A DNA stretch of 64,000 bases from Ehretia macrophylla (lineage: Eukaryota; Streptophyta; Magnoliopsida; Boraginales; Ehretiaceae): positions 77,826,325-77,890,324 of the forward strand of contig CM075764.1 in assembly GCA_037974665.1 (NCBI GenBank), written 5' to 3'. The translations under genes were made by a program, and so were the position numbers. Under the pieces are notes generated by a model, which saw only the letters and a list, made by a program, of their open reading frames with translations, made no database searches and was not told the DNA's origin. Positions 34,500 to 47,753 of this stretch are shown in pieces. How positions within the stretch are numbered: position 1 is the stretch's first letter; each line of letters starts with the position of its first letter.

Positions 34500-35480
34500 C
34501 TTTTTACCCTAGTCATCATATTTTCCTTATTTATTACCCAATACCTGATTTAAAACCCAAAAACCAAATCCCTAAATCGTTTATCTCCAAATTCCTTGGT
34601 CGTCGTCAACTCATTTTTCTCCATATTCGCTCGTCTCTTGCTCTTGTATTCCCGTCAACGATTCGCTATTGGTCTTGCATTCCCGTCGTCACGAGGTATT
34701 ATATAAGGTGAGTGCCAATAATTGCAGTTATATATATGGATTAAAATAATTGCAATAACACTTAAGATTTAAAGATCAATTCATGGGCTTTTGTGTACTG
34801 AGTAATCGGTGGCGTCTTAGGTTGCATCAGATTTAGTTTAGTTTTTTAGGATCTTGAAGATTTAGTTCAAAAAAGTGGAAGCATATCGAATACAATTCTG
34901 TTCAAAAGTTGAAGCATATCAAATACATTTCTTATAGCTTGTTCATTAGCTATTTTGTTTAGTTTTTTTTTTTTGTATTTAATGCTATATCGAATTTCAG
35001 CCACGATTCCAAGCTATTCACCATGGCAGTACAGTGTTTTTGCGGAAACAAGGCAAAATTATCACATCTTGGACTGACTTCAATCCAGGGAGAAGGTTCA
35101 TACGCTGCAAAGGTTACCTTAATGGTAAAGGCTGTGGTTTTTTTGATTGGGTTGATCCTCCAATTTATAAAAGGAGTAAACAAATAATTCCCGATTTGCT
35201 AAGGGTGATGAATAGGAAAGATGCTGAATTGCATGAACAACGTGAAGTTGAGATAAAGAGATTGAAGAAGTTCTTCTAGTGGCTGATCTTGTGCGTTTGT
35301 TGCATTGTAATGCTGATAAAGATGTTAATAAGTAGGTCTAGATGTTGATTAATGCTGATGAAGAATAGCTTAAGTTGTGTTGTATTTTTGTGTAGATGTG
35401 TTGTTGTCTAAGAGTAGCTTAATCTGTGTGCACCAATACAGTTGTTGAGTCGAGAAAATCGACAAATTTTGTGAATTGTA
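34500..35480 (+). pseudogene. GRF-type zinc-finger gene, frameshifted
   Basis: A small GRF zinc-finger protein gene. A 5' exon (to about 34708, before GGTGAGTGCC) and an intron ending TTTCAG at about 35001 precede ATG 35023. The first frame reads MAVQCFCGNKAK. An A-run at 35055-35058 has lost one base, and the fold continues in the next frame: IITSWTDFNPGRRF, RCKGYLNGKGCGFFDW, RRKDAEL-like charged helix, stop TAG at 35277-35279. The Cys residues and the NPGRRF core of the GRF fold (single-stranded nucleic-acid binding in other proteins) are preserved. Codons after the TAG would give a hydrophobic WLILCVCCIVM tail, as in membrane-anchored plant GRF proteins. It starts just outside the CACTA terminus. 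Confidence 0.7.
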
Positions 35481-35797
35481 CATGCATTTTGGTGATGTGT
35501 TGTTGTATTCAATTTGCGAACTGTTTGAAACGTTAAAACCTAGATTTGTAGAGCTTTCCAACCATATATAATTTGCCACCTAACTCTTCTCCAATTGGTG
35601 CAGTTTTTATTCCGAATTTGGCCCAAAACTGACTTGTTACTTCCGAGTATGACTATTTAATTCAATTCGACATCCATTGAAATGTCCCGGCATCATTTTG
35701 ACACATTTCACACCACTTATTACCTTTTTAAACATTAATAGGTCATTTGCTAATAATTATCAATTTATTCCGACTCGCCTATTGTACCAGTATTACA

Positions 35798-35811
35798 TCC
35801 TCCCCTCCTTA
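35798..35811 (-). other. Polypurine tract of the reduced Tekay-type element
   Basis: Minus-strand TAAGGAGGGGAGGA lies directly before an LTR start (TGTAATACTGG). The preceding GAGAATTTCAAGGGCAAAATT matches the usual end of Tekay pol. Confidence 0.7.
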
Positions 35812-36058
35812 TAAGAATTTTGCCCTTGAAATTCTCTCATTCAAAGTCTCATTTATCATTCGCTGAATCAAACTAAAACCCAAACGTATGCAAGAACATT
35901 ATAGCCTACATTACAACCCAAGAATCGTAGCCTATAAGACATTCATTTATAAAGCTCTCAAAGAATCACAGTCTATAACTCTGGCTCAAGACATAAGTTC
36001 AAACCTATATATACATTATGATCATAACCAACTTTATCCCAAGGGTTCGCAACCTATT

Positions 36059-36070
36059 GCTCTGATACCA
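36059..36070 (-). other. Primer-binding site, initiator-Met tRNA type
   Basis: Minus-strand TGGTATCAGAGC, exact, lies two bases after the LTR end GGGATCGTGACA (36073). It fixes element orientation and marks 36073-39050 as the 5' LTR. Confidence 0.85.
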
Positions 36071-36072
36071 CC

Positions 36073-39050
36073 TGTCACGATCCCATTTTCACTAACACAA
36101 TCTATGATACCATAGAAATAATAATAAACAATCCTAGGATTGTGATGCCATGGGTTTAAGAAGATCATTCCTCCTAAGTCCGCTAAGACACACTACAATA
36201 GCCCGATCACTATTATCCACAAAGCAATACATCAAAGCTATTAACACCTTTCATTTACATCAAGAATTCATGGCAACAAACTTTCTTGCCAACACTCAAT
36301 ACCAAGAATACATCCCTATGATAATTCTCCAATACATAAGAAAATAATCTACATAAACTCCATAAATAAAATATACATCATCTATACATTACACAAGAAC
36401 CTCACAACTACATAAACAACATAAGCATCATCCAAGCAAATCAAGTCTATGGATCACTTTCATTCACCTCGTGGTTCGATCTCGGCATCACTTAAAATGT
36501 TGTTATAAAATTGGGTTGAGTTTCACAAACTCAGTGAGGAGGGGATAGGGAAGGTTTTGAAAAGCATTTTAACTTTGAAATCCATTTGAAAACATGCTTT
36601 TCAAAACCATATGCAATTACAAAATCATGTGCATTCAATAAGCAATTAAAGACAATTAACATGCATTAGAAACAATATATAGACATTAGGCACTTAAAAA
36701 CTTTAACTCAAGTAAGCACTTAAACATATTTGGCTCAAGAAATACTAGAGAACATAAAGCATTTAAAGACAATTAACTCTAGTAAGCATATAAAGCTATA
36801 TAACCACATAATAAAGGATACGCTCGTTCTGTTGATGTCGTTCCCTTACACCATTATCACAAACTCCTCCCCTTACAGCAGATGTACTCCGAATGTACAC
36901 CAAACCTACGACCCACACCCTATGGAACGCTCTGTCCATGCGGAATAGGGGTTAGAACCTTGGTAGTCATGTCATCGCCTAGCAAGCCTGATGCCGCTTA
37001 GTGCAACACGAACGCTACCATGTCTGTTTTAAAGGTTTCAACCTTTCGGTTCCCTTCGCATTCACATTTAACACATAACACGAATTCACGTCAATTAGAG
37101 AAAACAACAAAGTAGGTTGTTTCTCGATCTCATTAGCATTTCATTTAACATTCATTGGCATTTAATATCATTTCATGGAAACACTTGGTATGCGACAAAG
37201 TAGGCCGCAATACTCGATATGCAAGAAGTCATGGCATTTTGGAAAACTTGTACATTCACACTATTATTTTCATGAAAACATTTAAATGCACTTTTATTCG
37301 ATAAAAATGACATGACTATAGTTTAAATGGAGTTTGCAAGTATTAGGGAAGTAGCATGAAAACACATAAAAGTACTCTTTCCCCTTAAACCTTCAATTTT
37401 CCTTCGCATTTATTCCACCTAACAATCATTTCACTTTACCATTTATTTCCAACTAGTATTCATTAACTCAAACCATGCGTTAACATCAAACATTAATAAC
37501 CTTCAAACATCAATGGTCTCTAAGCATAAACAACCATCAACCATTAATGACCAATCAACTAGTAAACACAAATAACTCTAAGCATCAGTGGTCTCCAATC
37601 ATTGACTATTCTTAAACCATAATAACACCCATATACTAAGCATTAATTACCGTTAGGCCATAAGGACCATTAATCGTTTATTATCATCAAGCATTCCAAA
37701 GGTCATTCATTCATTTTATCAAGCATTCATTAACACCAATCATTACTAGTCGCTAAGTATTAATAACTATCGAGCATTAATAACTCCAAACATTAACGTA
37801 CTCCAAGTATTAGTATCAACAAACACATATAACACTAAGCAATCATTATGATTATACCACACAATTCACCACTTAAACTACACACATGAACTTACTTGAA
37901 AACACCATGAATTACACTCATTTAGACTTCAAGTCACAACCAACATTTCACCATAAATTAACCCTTTTTTCCAACTCAATGTCATTCCTCAACAATTAAG
38001 CCAAACAACAAGAAAATCTATGTCAATATTGCCATAAATGCACTCTTTTAACACACAAAAAAAAACTCAATCAACTAGCGTTCTTTTCATAGCCAACCAA
38101 AACCATACTCTAGCATACATATATACCTAATATTTAACCATCAAAACAAGCATAACACTACGCGAAACGAGCAACCAAAGGGCTTCCATTGGACTACCCA
38201 ACACCGACCCTAACATTGCCAAAGTTGAAAAAATTCAGCCAACACCCAACATCCATTTTTCAACGTCATTGATGCAACCAAGAAATTTTAGTGTGCCATA
38301 AACATATATTAGTGTTATACACTTCATATCTAAGCTCTACAACAAAGATTGAACTCAAATTCAAGCTACAACTTCAACTAGATTTCATTTTAACAAGCTA
38401 CAAGATTCTATGGTTCAATGAAGCTAAAATTCAAGGATATTGCTCTTTAGACCCTATTTAACAAGAATCATAAGCAATAACAAAAATATATAACATATAT
38501 ATGCAAGATTGTAAAATATTCGTCAATTTTTAAAAATTAGGTTGAAAAATTCCCCTCACCTTTGTTGCTAAAAAGGCTAGAATCAAGTAGAATAGGCCTA
38601 GATAATACTAGAACAAGCTTCATTTCGGTTCAATCGGCTTCAATCTTCTCCAAAAATGCTTAAAATCAAGAAATACATTATTCACCCTTCTCCTAGGGCT
38701 CACAGCTGAATGCTTGAAGTTTTTGGGGGTTTTTGGCCTATTTTGATGATATATAATGTATAAGTGAAGGTCAAAGAGTGGTCAAAGGAAGTCAATACAA
38801 GACAAAAGGTCAATTCCAGTGTAAAAGACAGCTCCGACATATTTTACAAAAACAGTCATAACTTCTTCTAGAAAATTTCAATTCACAAAATGTTTGAAGC
38901 GTTGTATACTAGACTCATAGAGCTTTCCAACCATATATAATTTGCCACCTAACTCTTCCCCAATTGGTGCAATTTTTATTCTGAACATATGCTTTTGTGT
39001 TATGACTATAATGGAGCTTTTGCATAAGCTTATGCAACTAGGGTCTCACA
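36073..39050 (-). repeat. Tekay-type 5' LTR (2978 bp)
   Basis: On the plus strand TGTCACGATCCC to GGGTCTCACA. It contains two copies of the family hairpin (37098-37125 and 37188-37213) and the conserved block around 36960-37070. Confidence 0.75.
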
Positions 39051-41194
39051 GTATGTCCAAACACTTGGAAAGGTGTTTCCATCTTTATACTTTGTGTATG
39101 TAGCCTATATGTGTATGTTGTATGTTTTGCAAAAAATAGCCATATTTATTTATGTTGCTAACCCATTTACCATAGCTGTGAATTGTTCAAAGCTAGGTCA
39201 TCATCTTGAAAAGATGGATATAATATATCATTGTATGTTGCGCTAATACTATGTTACATAGCATTAGTGTAAGTGGGAGATTGTTAGAGATATGCCCTAA
39301 TGCTATATATTTGGATGACATATTTTAGAGCATTTTGACATTAACTTGTATATTATGAAATTATTGTTTATATGTTTGTTTACATATTAACTTCTTATAG
39401 ACATTCATATTCTCCCTCTTTCGTATATGAATGAGTCTCTGGTATTTTCATTAAAGAGATGTATTCTAAAAGGTGTTTAGAATATGTTAGCATATCTCTT
39501 TTTTATGATAAATATTTAAAATATTCATAGTCCTAAGATTATTTGATCGGGAGTTCAATAATCTATTATGGACTATCACATGTATTGTTATCTATGATTA
39601 ACATAGGGATGTTAATGATAAAGGATGGTAAGCCACGTGTCATAATAACATATGATGTAATTAACAAACATGTGAGTGATTATTAGTAGAATAGATCACC
39701 GAATGTGACGTGAATAACAAATTACATGATTTCGAATTAATAATTTGTTATTCATTGCTATTGTGCATATAATCCTTTGACTTAAGATATTGTGGCTGTC
39801 ATATGTATCGAGGCTTAATACTTGCATTTGGACAACATTTGTTTATGTTTAATTGAGACGGGTTATGGCCTCTTGCAGTATCATTCGTCCAGTATAGTGA
39901 TTGATAGGTAGTTTCTAAAAAAGAATCCATTAACCTCCGGCGTGAGGCGATATCCTATGAGATCTTAACATGGTTGTTGAATGAGGAAGTCTTTGGCCAA
40001 AGCATGATAATAGAAAAGGGGTTTATCCATGAATGTCATCTCTCATTCCACCATTTGGTTTTATGTATAGTATCGAGTCTATGAACTTAATCATATCATG
40101 GTTCTTGCTCGAGGGGACGATTAATGGAAGGATTGGATTGCAAGGTAATCGGCGACCAAAAATAGATTCTCTTGAATTAGACTTCATTGCCTTATATATT
40201 GTCTAGACATGTTGCTAGATGTCAACCTAGAACTTGAGGGTATTTTGAGAATGACAGGAGATATTCTGAAAATAGATTAAAAGTGTTTAATATTCCCTCA
40301 TTGCTATATGGCAGTGAATCTAGAAAGTCACATACAATAAAACACTTGTGAGTGGTTATTCTATTGAGCTTGTAACTTGAACATAGTTACTTTAGAATTG
40401 TTAAAGTGTTTACAATCTCTTTAGTTTCTCTTTAATTGTTAAAGTGTTGACAATTATATTTTATTTCTTTTGTATTGTTAAGGAGTTAACAATTGTGTAA
40501 TTGACCATTAATAGTTAGTGGGGCCAATATATAATTAATTGTTAATTATAGGGTCAATGTATAAATTTGAATTAATGTTGGGGCCAATGTACAAATATAG
40601 AAAGATTGTTTCCATAATTAATTAAACTAATAGAGATTATCTTAATTAATTAATTACATAGTTGAAAGACTAATATGGCATGTATAGGTTATGTATATAT
40701 GCATGTATGACTTCCAAAAAGTAAAGAGCACTAAGGATGGACAAGATTAAGCCACATCATCTTGTCTACCAACTTAATTTTAATCAATAGCTAGATTTCA
40801 ATACTACTTATATGATGGATATATTTGCATATGTCAACACGTATGTATGTATTTGCAAGATATTAAAAGATCTTGGTCAAGGGGCATTGACCATAAAGCT
40901 AGACATATACATATACACACAAAGCAAACAAAAGAGCACTATTCCTCCTATTCTCCAAAGAGGTCATGAGAAAGAGGAAAAAGGAAGAGAAATATTTTTT
41001 CTCTTCAATTCTTCAAGGTACAAGCTCAAATCTTCTAAGGCCATGCTAGTACAAAGGTTTTGAAAGATCATAGGAGGCTATTCTTTGCTTGTGTGGACAA
41101 TTTTGATCTCTTATACTTGTGGGAGGGCTAGTCAAGCTTCAAGTGAACATTCCATGGCTTCCAAGGCTTGTCTTCAAGAGGTAATATGTTATAC

Positions 41195-44100
41195 TATAAC
41201 ACCCCGACCCGTACATATAATTATTTTATTGATGTGCATATATTTATATGTCTACTTTAATTATTTACGTATATTCGTTTGCATAAAATATCATATTTTT
41301 GGGTTACGTGCATCTATTTCGTTTAACATGCATTTATATCAAAATATGTGCATACATCTAATTTAACAAGAAATTTAATCTATTAACATATATTGCATCA
41401 ATATAAATGCCTTCTTATATAAGTAGGCACGTTTAATTGATTAATGTGCATAATTCTCATTTTACATACAATTTCGAGACTTCACGAACACTTTAAAAAA
41501 TCGTAGGAATCGTAAAAAATAATTAACGTAAACAATTAGGAATTGGAACAACTAAATTAGTTAGAATTAAACTAGAATGACAAACTAGTTAATAGCATTT
41601 AGTTGAAGGGCATGTTGGTCATTTGGGTTCTTTTTTTTTCTTTTATTATTTACACCTAATACACTACAACACACACAATACACACAAAACACACACAACA
41701 ATTAGATTTCCACACACACACAATAAAACGACTAAAACACACACACACAAGAAGAAAAGAAAAATATAGGAAAATAAGGAAGGAGAAGAAGATTAGCTCA
41801 ACTTTTGCATGTTCTTCAAGGTCTAGGTGAGGAAAAAATTCATATTTTGTGCATTTGAATAGTCTGGGTTTATATTAAAATTTCTAGATTATAATTTATT
41901 GCCTTATCCTTGCTTATTGATGCTTTAGTTACCTTTTATTATGCGTAGAGAACACTCTTTTGTGGTTTAATAGCAATTGTTATGGTAGTTTATCGATAGA
42001 ATAAAGTTTTGTTAGTTAAATATAAAATGGTAGACAAAGTGTTTGTTTAAATGCATAAATGAAGTGTAGGAATGTTATATAGGCTAAGGTAATGGTTATT
42101 GTTGGCTCAAATGCAAGAAATAACAAGAAGATGATAAGCAAGCAAAATTCGGATTTGGACATTGCATTGCTCCTGACTTCCAAAATAGTTTTGGTATAGC
42201 AAACGTGTTTAGAATTGAACGAAATTTTTATGACAGCTAGATTAGACAGTTTAGAACAAATGTGGATTTCTAGAGCTAAGGCAAATTCTAACGTTTTGAC
42301 CCCTCAATTTAGTTATTTCCGAAATATGTCTGAAAATCGCTGGTGCAGGGGCAGTTCACGCAGTTGCACGGAAAAAGGTCATAACTTGTGGAATTTATAT
42401 TGGAATTGACTTCCTCTTGAGGCTAAAGTCATCTAAACTCAAAGAGTTACGTTTATACATAAAAATCAGAAACTTTGGAGGTCATTAGCATAGGTAACCA
42501 AACTGATTAAATTAGGGTTCTGCTATAAATGGGGAAAGGGCATGCTTTTGTGAAGTTCTTGCTTGATTTGTTTGGAGTTTTGAGGTTATTTGAACTAATT
42601 GATGGTTATGAGATGTCTAATGAGTTATTTTATGTGTTAATTAAGTGAGTTGATTAGTTATGTGAGATTTAATTGTCACGAGCCTATGGTGCTATTCTTA
42701 CAAGAACCTTGTTTGAATTAGTATGTGAGCGTATCCGTGGTTAATCGAGTTGATTTTTTTTAATTAGATTAAACTTTAAATGATGCCATAGGTGTTATTG
42801 TATCTAAGATAGAATTTTTAAGTGGTTAAAACTTGATTGAACTTACTAAAATTGGATTGATCACTAAAGGGGGTTGTGAATAGGTTTGTTGTTTAGATGT
42901 GTTTGGTTGCCATAGTTAGTGTTTATTATGTTAGGTAGTGCCTAAAATGCTTTTATGGCATTGATTTGAGGGATGGTTTAGGTAGTTGTAGTTCAAATGC
43001 TTTCGGGGCTTTTGGGTCTTTTATAGTAAATGTGGTTAAAAAACGGGTTTTCATAGTTCTAAGTGGTGTCATAAAGTGTCATTAGAAGTGTAAAATAACT
43101 AGCTTGTGAATTATGTAACTTGTGTTTCGTTTGTGCTTCAAATTGTATTACTAGACAAAGGGGAAAAAAGTGTTAAAGTTAAGTTTAATGTTAGTAATTG
43201 ACTTGTAGTTAGTTATTTGAGAGTTTAAATGCATTTGGATAGCTTTTGTATTCTATTAGCGAAATTTGTGAATTGTGTGATTTAGTTACTTTGAAAGAAT
43301 ATTGTCTAATTCTTACTATATTGTTAAGTTGTTTATATAATGTGAACTTTAGTGTATTGACTATGAATAATATCTACGGAATTTCATGTGATAAGTATGT
43401 GTTCTACTATATGTTAGAATTCTTATTTTAACTCAGTGTAACTAGCGCTACTTAGTGGAATGTTCGTGAATGAACGCAAGTTAATGAATATAAGAGTGTC
43501 TTAATAACGTGTTTAGGAGTTCAAAGTAGTCTAGTGCATGGTTAGTGGAATTATGAAAGTTAATGTTGCCTTCAAGCTTGTTAATTAACTTTTGATTAAA
43601 GTAAGCACATCATTTAGCCTTAGCATGATATATGCATGTTTAGTGTTCTTAGATCATACTAAGTGAGCTATATTTTGATGATTATATAAAATGTGACTAT
43701 TGCACGCAAATTAATTGTTTTAATGTGAATGAGTTGTCTTTAAGTTGAGTAGCATTGTTGTGTTAGGTAGTGGTTTTGAGTGGTTATTAAAGAGATTGGT
43801 GCTTTCGGAGAGTATTAGAAAGATTGGCTAAATTCTCGCAGGTTTGTTTTTAAAAAGGTGAAGGAGTTTCATTTTTTTTTGAAGTTTAAAGTTGATGCAT
43901 CTTTGTTGAATTTCTTGATTTGTTGATTATAGCTCTAATACTTGTTATGAATGCTTATTATATGTTTATTAGATGCTATAGAGTTAACTTTTGAAGCTTG
44001 TTATCAAAGTTTATGGTTGAAAGTTGAGATTGAGCAAAAGAGATGATGAATAGTGCTTGTTGTTAGGGTTTTGAATGACATTGCTAATTAGCTTGAATTG

Positions 44101-45076
44101 GGACTTCAATTAGATGCTCTAGGCCCTAGTGAAGCTAGTTGAAAAGCCACGTGAAGTTGAATCAACCAAAACCGAGTTAAATTGCGTAAATTGTCGACTT
44201 TTAAAAGGGGACTTTTCTCGTTGTACAATCCGGGCAAGTTTGGGCTATGGTTTGGGTATCCTTGGGCTAAGGAAGCACTTTTGGTGCTTTCGTCACGCGA
44301 AATTGGGGCTCGGTTAGTATAGTTGTAGTTAAACCCGCTCGGGGCCTTCCCGAGCTTTAACTTCTAAAATGAGTTTTTATGATCTTAATAGGTGTCTTTT
44401 AGCTTAATTAGGACTATAGTATGATTAGTAGGCAGTTTGGAAACCTTGAGATGCGCTTAGGAGAAGAAAAGATTAGTTAAAGAAAAGGGAAAATGTAATA
44501 TTTGGCTTGTTTTGATGTATCTAGAGCTTGTTGAAGTATTGTCATGCATTATATTGTTTGTCTAAACTTCAATTGAGCTATTTAAATAGTTGGCGAAGAA
44601 AAGTTATGTTGTATGCCTCTTTTAGAGAATTATATTACTATATTGTGGATTTGTTGGCTTATATTATAATTATTTGCGAGGGCGGCCTACTTTGTCATCC
44701 CTCATATGTGTTAATTGTTATACTTGGTTCTCGTGATCATGTTTTGGGGTTGTGCAACCTTTTCGGACATGGTAGCGTCGAGAAACACAGGCGGCGTCGG
44801 GCTTGCCGTGCTCCCTCGACTACCATGGTGCCTATTCCCTTCTCGCTGAAGCATACTCCACTACCCCAGAGGCATGGTTCACCTACTGGGCATGGATCTA
44901 CCTCAGGAGAAAGGGTCGTAGGATCGGGATACATCCGGAGTATCCCAACTTGTTGGAGTAAGGGTTTGCCGGCAATTGCGTGAAGTTCGTGGTTCGTGGC
45001 TCGTGATTGAAGACAAAGTGGAACCGTATCCTTTTTAATGTGGTTAACTACTTGCTATTTGATCTTGTTGTTTATG

Positions 45077-45109
<33 letters not shown>

Positions 45110-45815
45110 TTCTTGTATTTGCATATCATTTTACACGCCCCGGTATGTTGCATCACCTCCATCGCTGGGCAACATTGTTGCTCACTCCTCATTTAAACAT
45201 GTTTCAGGAGAAGCTGAGGAGAATCCCCAGCTGATAGCAGTATAGGAAAAAGAAGAAGTATACGTAGATCAGAATCTTTGATTCCTGTGTGATAAGGTTG
45301 ATTATGTGTGTAGTTTGTTTGAAGTTGTTGGTTGTTGTGCTTTTGAGACCTTGTGGTCTTATGTATAATTGGTGAATGTAGTATCTTGTAATCTTATGTG
45401 ATGGATGACTAAGTTAGATGACATGTAATAATGAATCCTAGTTTACTTTTCTTATTGTATGCTTGGGTGTATGTTAACTTGATAAGAAACCTTGGTTATA
45501 GTCATATCCAACTACTTATAGTTAAAATTAATTTTGTCTTGCATGCTTGTGTGCTATAAGTAGATTTTGTTGTTCCAAGGCTCGGATGGCCTTGAGGAGC
45601 TGGTTGGTTTTTTTTAAATCTTGAAAGCTAGGTTGTATGAATGATTTATTGTGATTCAGGACTTATATGTGACTGTTGGCAGGTTTCTAGATAGACCTCT
45701 ATATAGGGGAAACTCCGTCCGTTTTTCCCTAAATTTTGTGCCTGGGGTTTAGAAATGGGTTGAGAATAGTTTGGTTAATAAAAGTCCTGATTCCGTGAGA
45801 GATTTGGGCGTTACA
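41195..45815 (+). mobile_element. Long gypsy solo LTR (4621 bp), duplication tatac
   Basis: It starts TATAACACCCCGACC (a TG-to-TA change at the tip) and ends GATTTGGGCGTTACA, with tatac at 41190-41194 and 45816-45820. The right 2 kb match 24455-26938 closely in order (gaaagcacttttggtgctt, gttgtagttaaa, ccttcccgagctt, GAGGGCGGCCTACTTTGTC, GACATGGTAGCGTCGAGAAA). It is about 2 kb longer than its relatives; part of the extra length looks like a diverged internal duplication around 42960-43050. No PBS, PPT or coding sequence was seen. Confidence 0.75.
45079..45106. repeat. (AT)n microsatellite
   Basis: About 14 uninterrupted AT units within the long solo LTR, a likely length-polymorphic site. Confidence 0.9.
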
Positions 45816-46009
45816 TATACTATCTCTTGTCTACATATATGAGTTATATATATGCTTAGATTGTATTAATTACATGAATCCAAGTTAGTGTTTTGAAATG
45901 AACATAATGCCTTAATCTTGAATTTTTTTTGAAATTGATGTTTGTTTCTGTCTTGATTATTGCATATATGATGTTCATAATCCTATATCGATCCTTTCAC
46001 TGAAACCAC

Positions 46010-47484
46010 TGTTAGGAATCATACTAGGTATTTAAATTTTTTACAATAACATAGCGGAATTAAAACTAATTAAATATAGTATCCGTTCACGGCTTAATAT
46101 GCAAATTTAAACAAAACATAATTATCGCATAATTAGTAGAGATAGACGATTCGAATATCTCTACGAAGTCGGGTCTAATGTGGATTCTGATATGCTCAAA
46201 CTTTCCACGCGTGAAGCCTACAAAAGTATCCACACGAAACTCTCTAATTAGTCAGCTAAATCCCCCATTAAAGATTTTAGAGAAAAGAGAATTTTTTATG
46301 ACAAACTGATTTTGTGCTAGCTTTTCATGTTTGTCATAGCCTCATATATATAAGAATCACCTGGCCAGTTAGGTCTAGCTTTTGGGCCAATCTCAAACAT
46401 TGGTCTTGGATTATAAAACTAATCAAACTACAACCCAGTTATAGTTAGTCTCATAATCCAACTAAATAAATCGGACACTCCGATTTAATTAATTTCTTTT
46501 CTCGCTGATTAATTATCAAACTTCTATGTGTGTGACCTTTGGGGTTTATGATTAATCGGTAGCAGAAATTCATTAATCTAATTAACCATTTAAATTAGAA
46601 CCTTTCTAATTTAACTATTTTCACAAATTATGAGTGACACTTAGCAGTATATCGTAATTCCACGATTAATGATGAAGTGGATATACGAACCCAAGATATA
46701 TCATTAATTCATTCTGTCAGTCTTGTCTTGATTAAGTATAAGCCATGGAAGGGGAGTCAAACTCATGGTCTTAACTAAATGACTAGATTTAATTAATTCA
46801 ACAATCCACAAATAACTCATGAAACAGTTTCCACTATTTCACCTCGGCCAAGGATTTCTGATTGCTCAATTAATTAGATCTGATAGGAGCTCTTAGTCGA
46901 CGAATCCCTTAATGGATAATCACACACCTCCATGCATAGACGAACCACAACCACTAATTACTTAATCTCACCCATGAATAGAATCAGATTATTATGCAAT
47001 TGCAAATCGTGGTGTCACATGCATGAGGCGATCATGATGCCTCAGGTCTAAGGAATTATCATACGTATTCATTTATATATATATATCATTGACTAACCAT
47101 GTGATCTTATATATAATAGCGGTAAAGTCCAGTGACCTATTCATCAATAGTACTTCCACACTTACTAAAACAATATGAGTCTCATTGTCCTTTCTTTCAT
47201 TGACATCACATGTTAATTAAAGAAGTAACGTGTTGATTGATCTATCCAAATGAGCCAACACCTAATTAAGTCAGTCCACGATCAAGGAGATTTTCTAGAA
47301 TATATCAATTAATTATGAATTTCGACTCTCATATTCTTAACCACTTTAAGACTTTATTTAATAATTAATACTTTAATCATAATTAAATGAAACTGTCCAT
47401 TCATTAAATAAAATAAATGATTAAATAAGTAATAAAGTAAACATGTCCTAAAATTAATTGGCTCTTAGGGTATAAACTCTAAAA
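46010..47484 (-). mobile_element. Copia solo LTR, minus strand
   Basis: On the plus strand it begins TGTTAGGAATCATACTAGG and ends near GGGTATAAACTCTAAAA, the reverse complement of the LTR type at 30972-32473. Internal landmarks are also shared (GTGTGTGACCT region, gtcagtccacgatcaagg, ttaattggctcttaggg). No interior or partner and no convincing target duplication were seen; the sense 5' tip has decayed. Confidence 0.75.
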
Positions 47485-47601
47485 AAATTGGCGGGTAAGA
47501 GTTTAAAAGATAACTAGTTACCCTAATTGACTCTCTATTTTTTCTTGTGAGTTACTACAACCTTTATTAACTAATGATCTTGTTGGTTGAATTCTTTTTT
47601 T

Positions 47602-47732
47602 ATCAATAAATAATTTCTTAAGATAATTAATGAAAGAGAAGATAGCTTCTAAAGGACCTAAAAATCAATAAATAAGTTCTTATGATAATTAAAAAAAAAA
47701 AAAGAGAAAAAGAGAATTTCTTAAGGACCTAA
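47602..47732. repeat. Tandem duplication of about 65 bp
   Basis: Two adjacent copies of atcaataaataa(t/g)ttctta(a/t)gataatta..aggacctaaa, the second with an expanded A-run. Confidence 0.6.
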
Positions 47733-47753
47733 AACTCATAATACAGTATTTAA

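Larger units (their letters stand above)
35500..39050 (-). mobile_element. Tekay-type element reduced to LTRs and about 275 bp
   Basis: Minus-strand order: LTR (39050 down to 36073), PBS, about 190 bases of leader, the last codons of pol and PPT (35811-35798), then part of a second LTR (35797 down to about 35500). Nearly all of gag and pol is gone. The two LTR parts share a block (agagctttccaaccatatataatttgccacc in both, about 35549 and 38918), but their sense-strand 5' starts differ (TGTAATACTGG against TGTGAGACCC). So either one LTR is deleted or rearranged, or two related elements recombined. Confidence 0.7.
39051..45999 (+). mobile_element. Copia 3' end and LTR, split by a solo LTR
   Basis: The purine tract gtaagtgggagat (39269-39281) precedes an LTR starting TGTTAGAGATATGCCCTAA at 39282. 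The LTR continues to 41194, is interrupted by 41195-45815, and appears to finish near 45999 (cctatatcgatcctttca), which gives about 2.1 kb. Only about 230 bases of interior remain at the left, with no readable pol. The right end is less certain because no PBS or target duplication was identified. Confidence 0.55.

Noticed and set aside
35888..36948. Several 65-75 codon plus-strand open frames
   Set aside because: They are antisense to the reduced Tekay-type element and cross its PBS and LTR boundary.
46010..47484. Considered as the partner LTR of the copia 3' end at 39282
   Set aside because: It is in the opposite orientation and belongs to the LTR type of 30972-32473, so it is an independent insertion.
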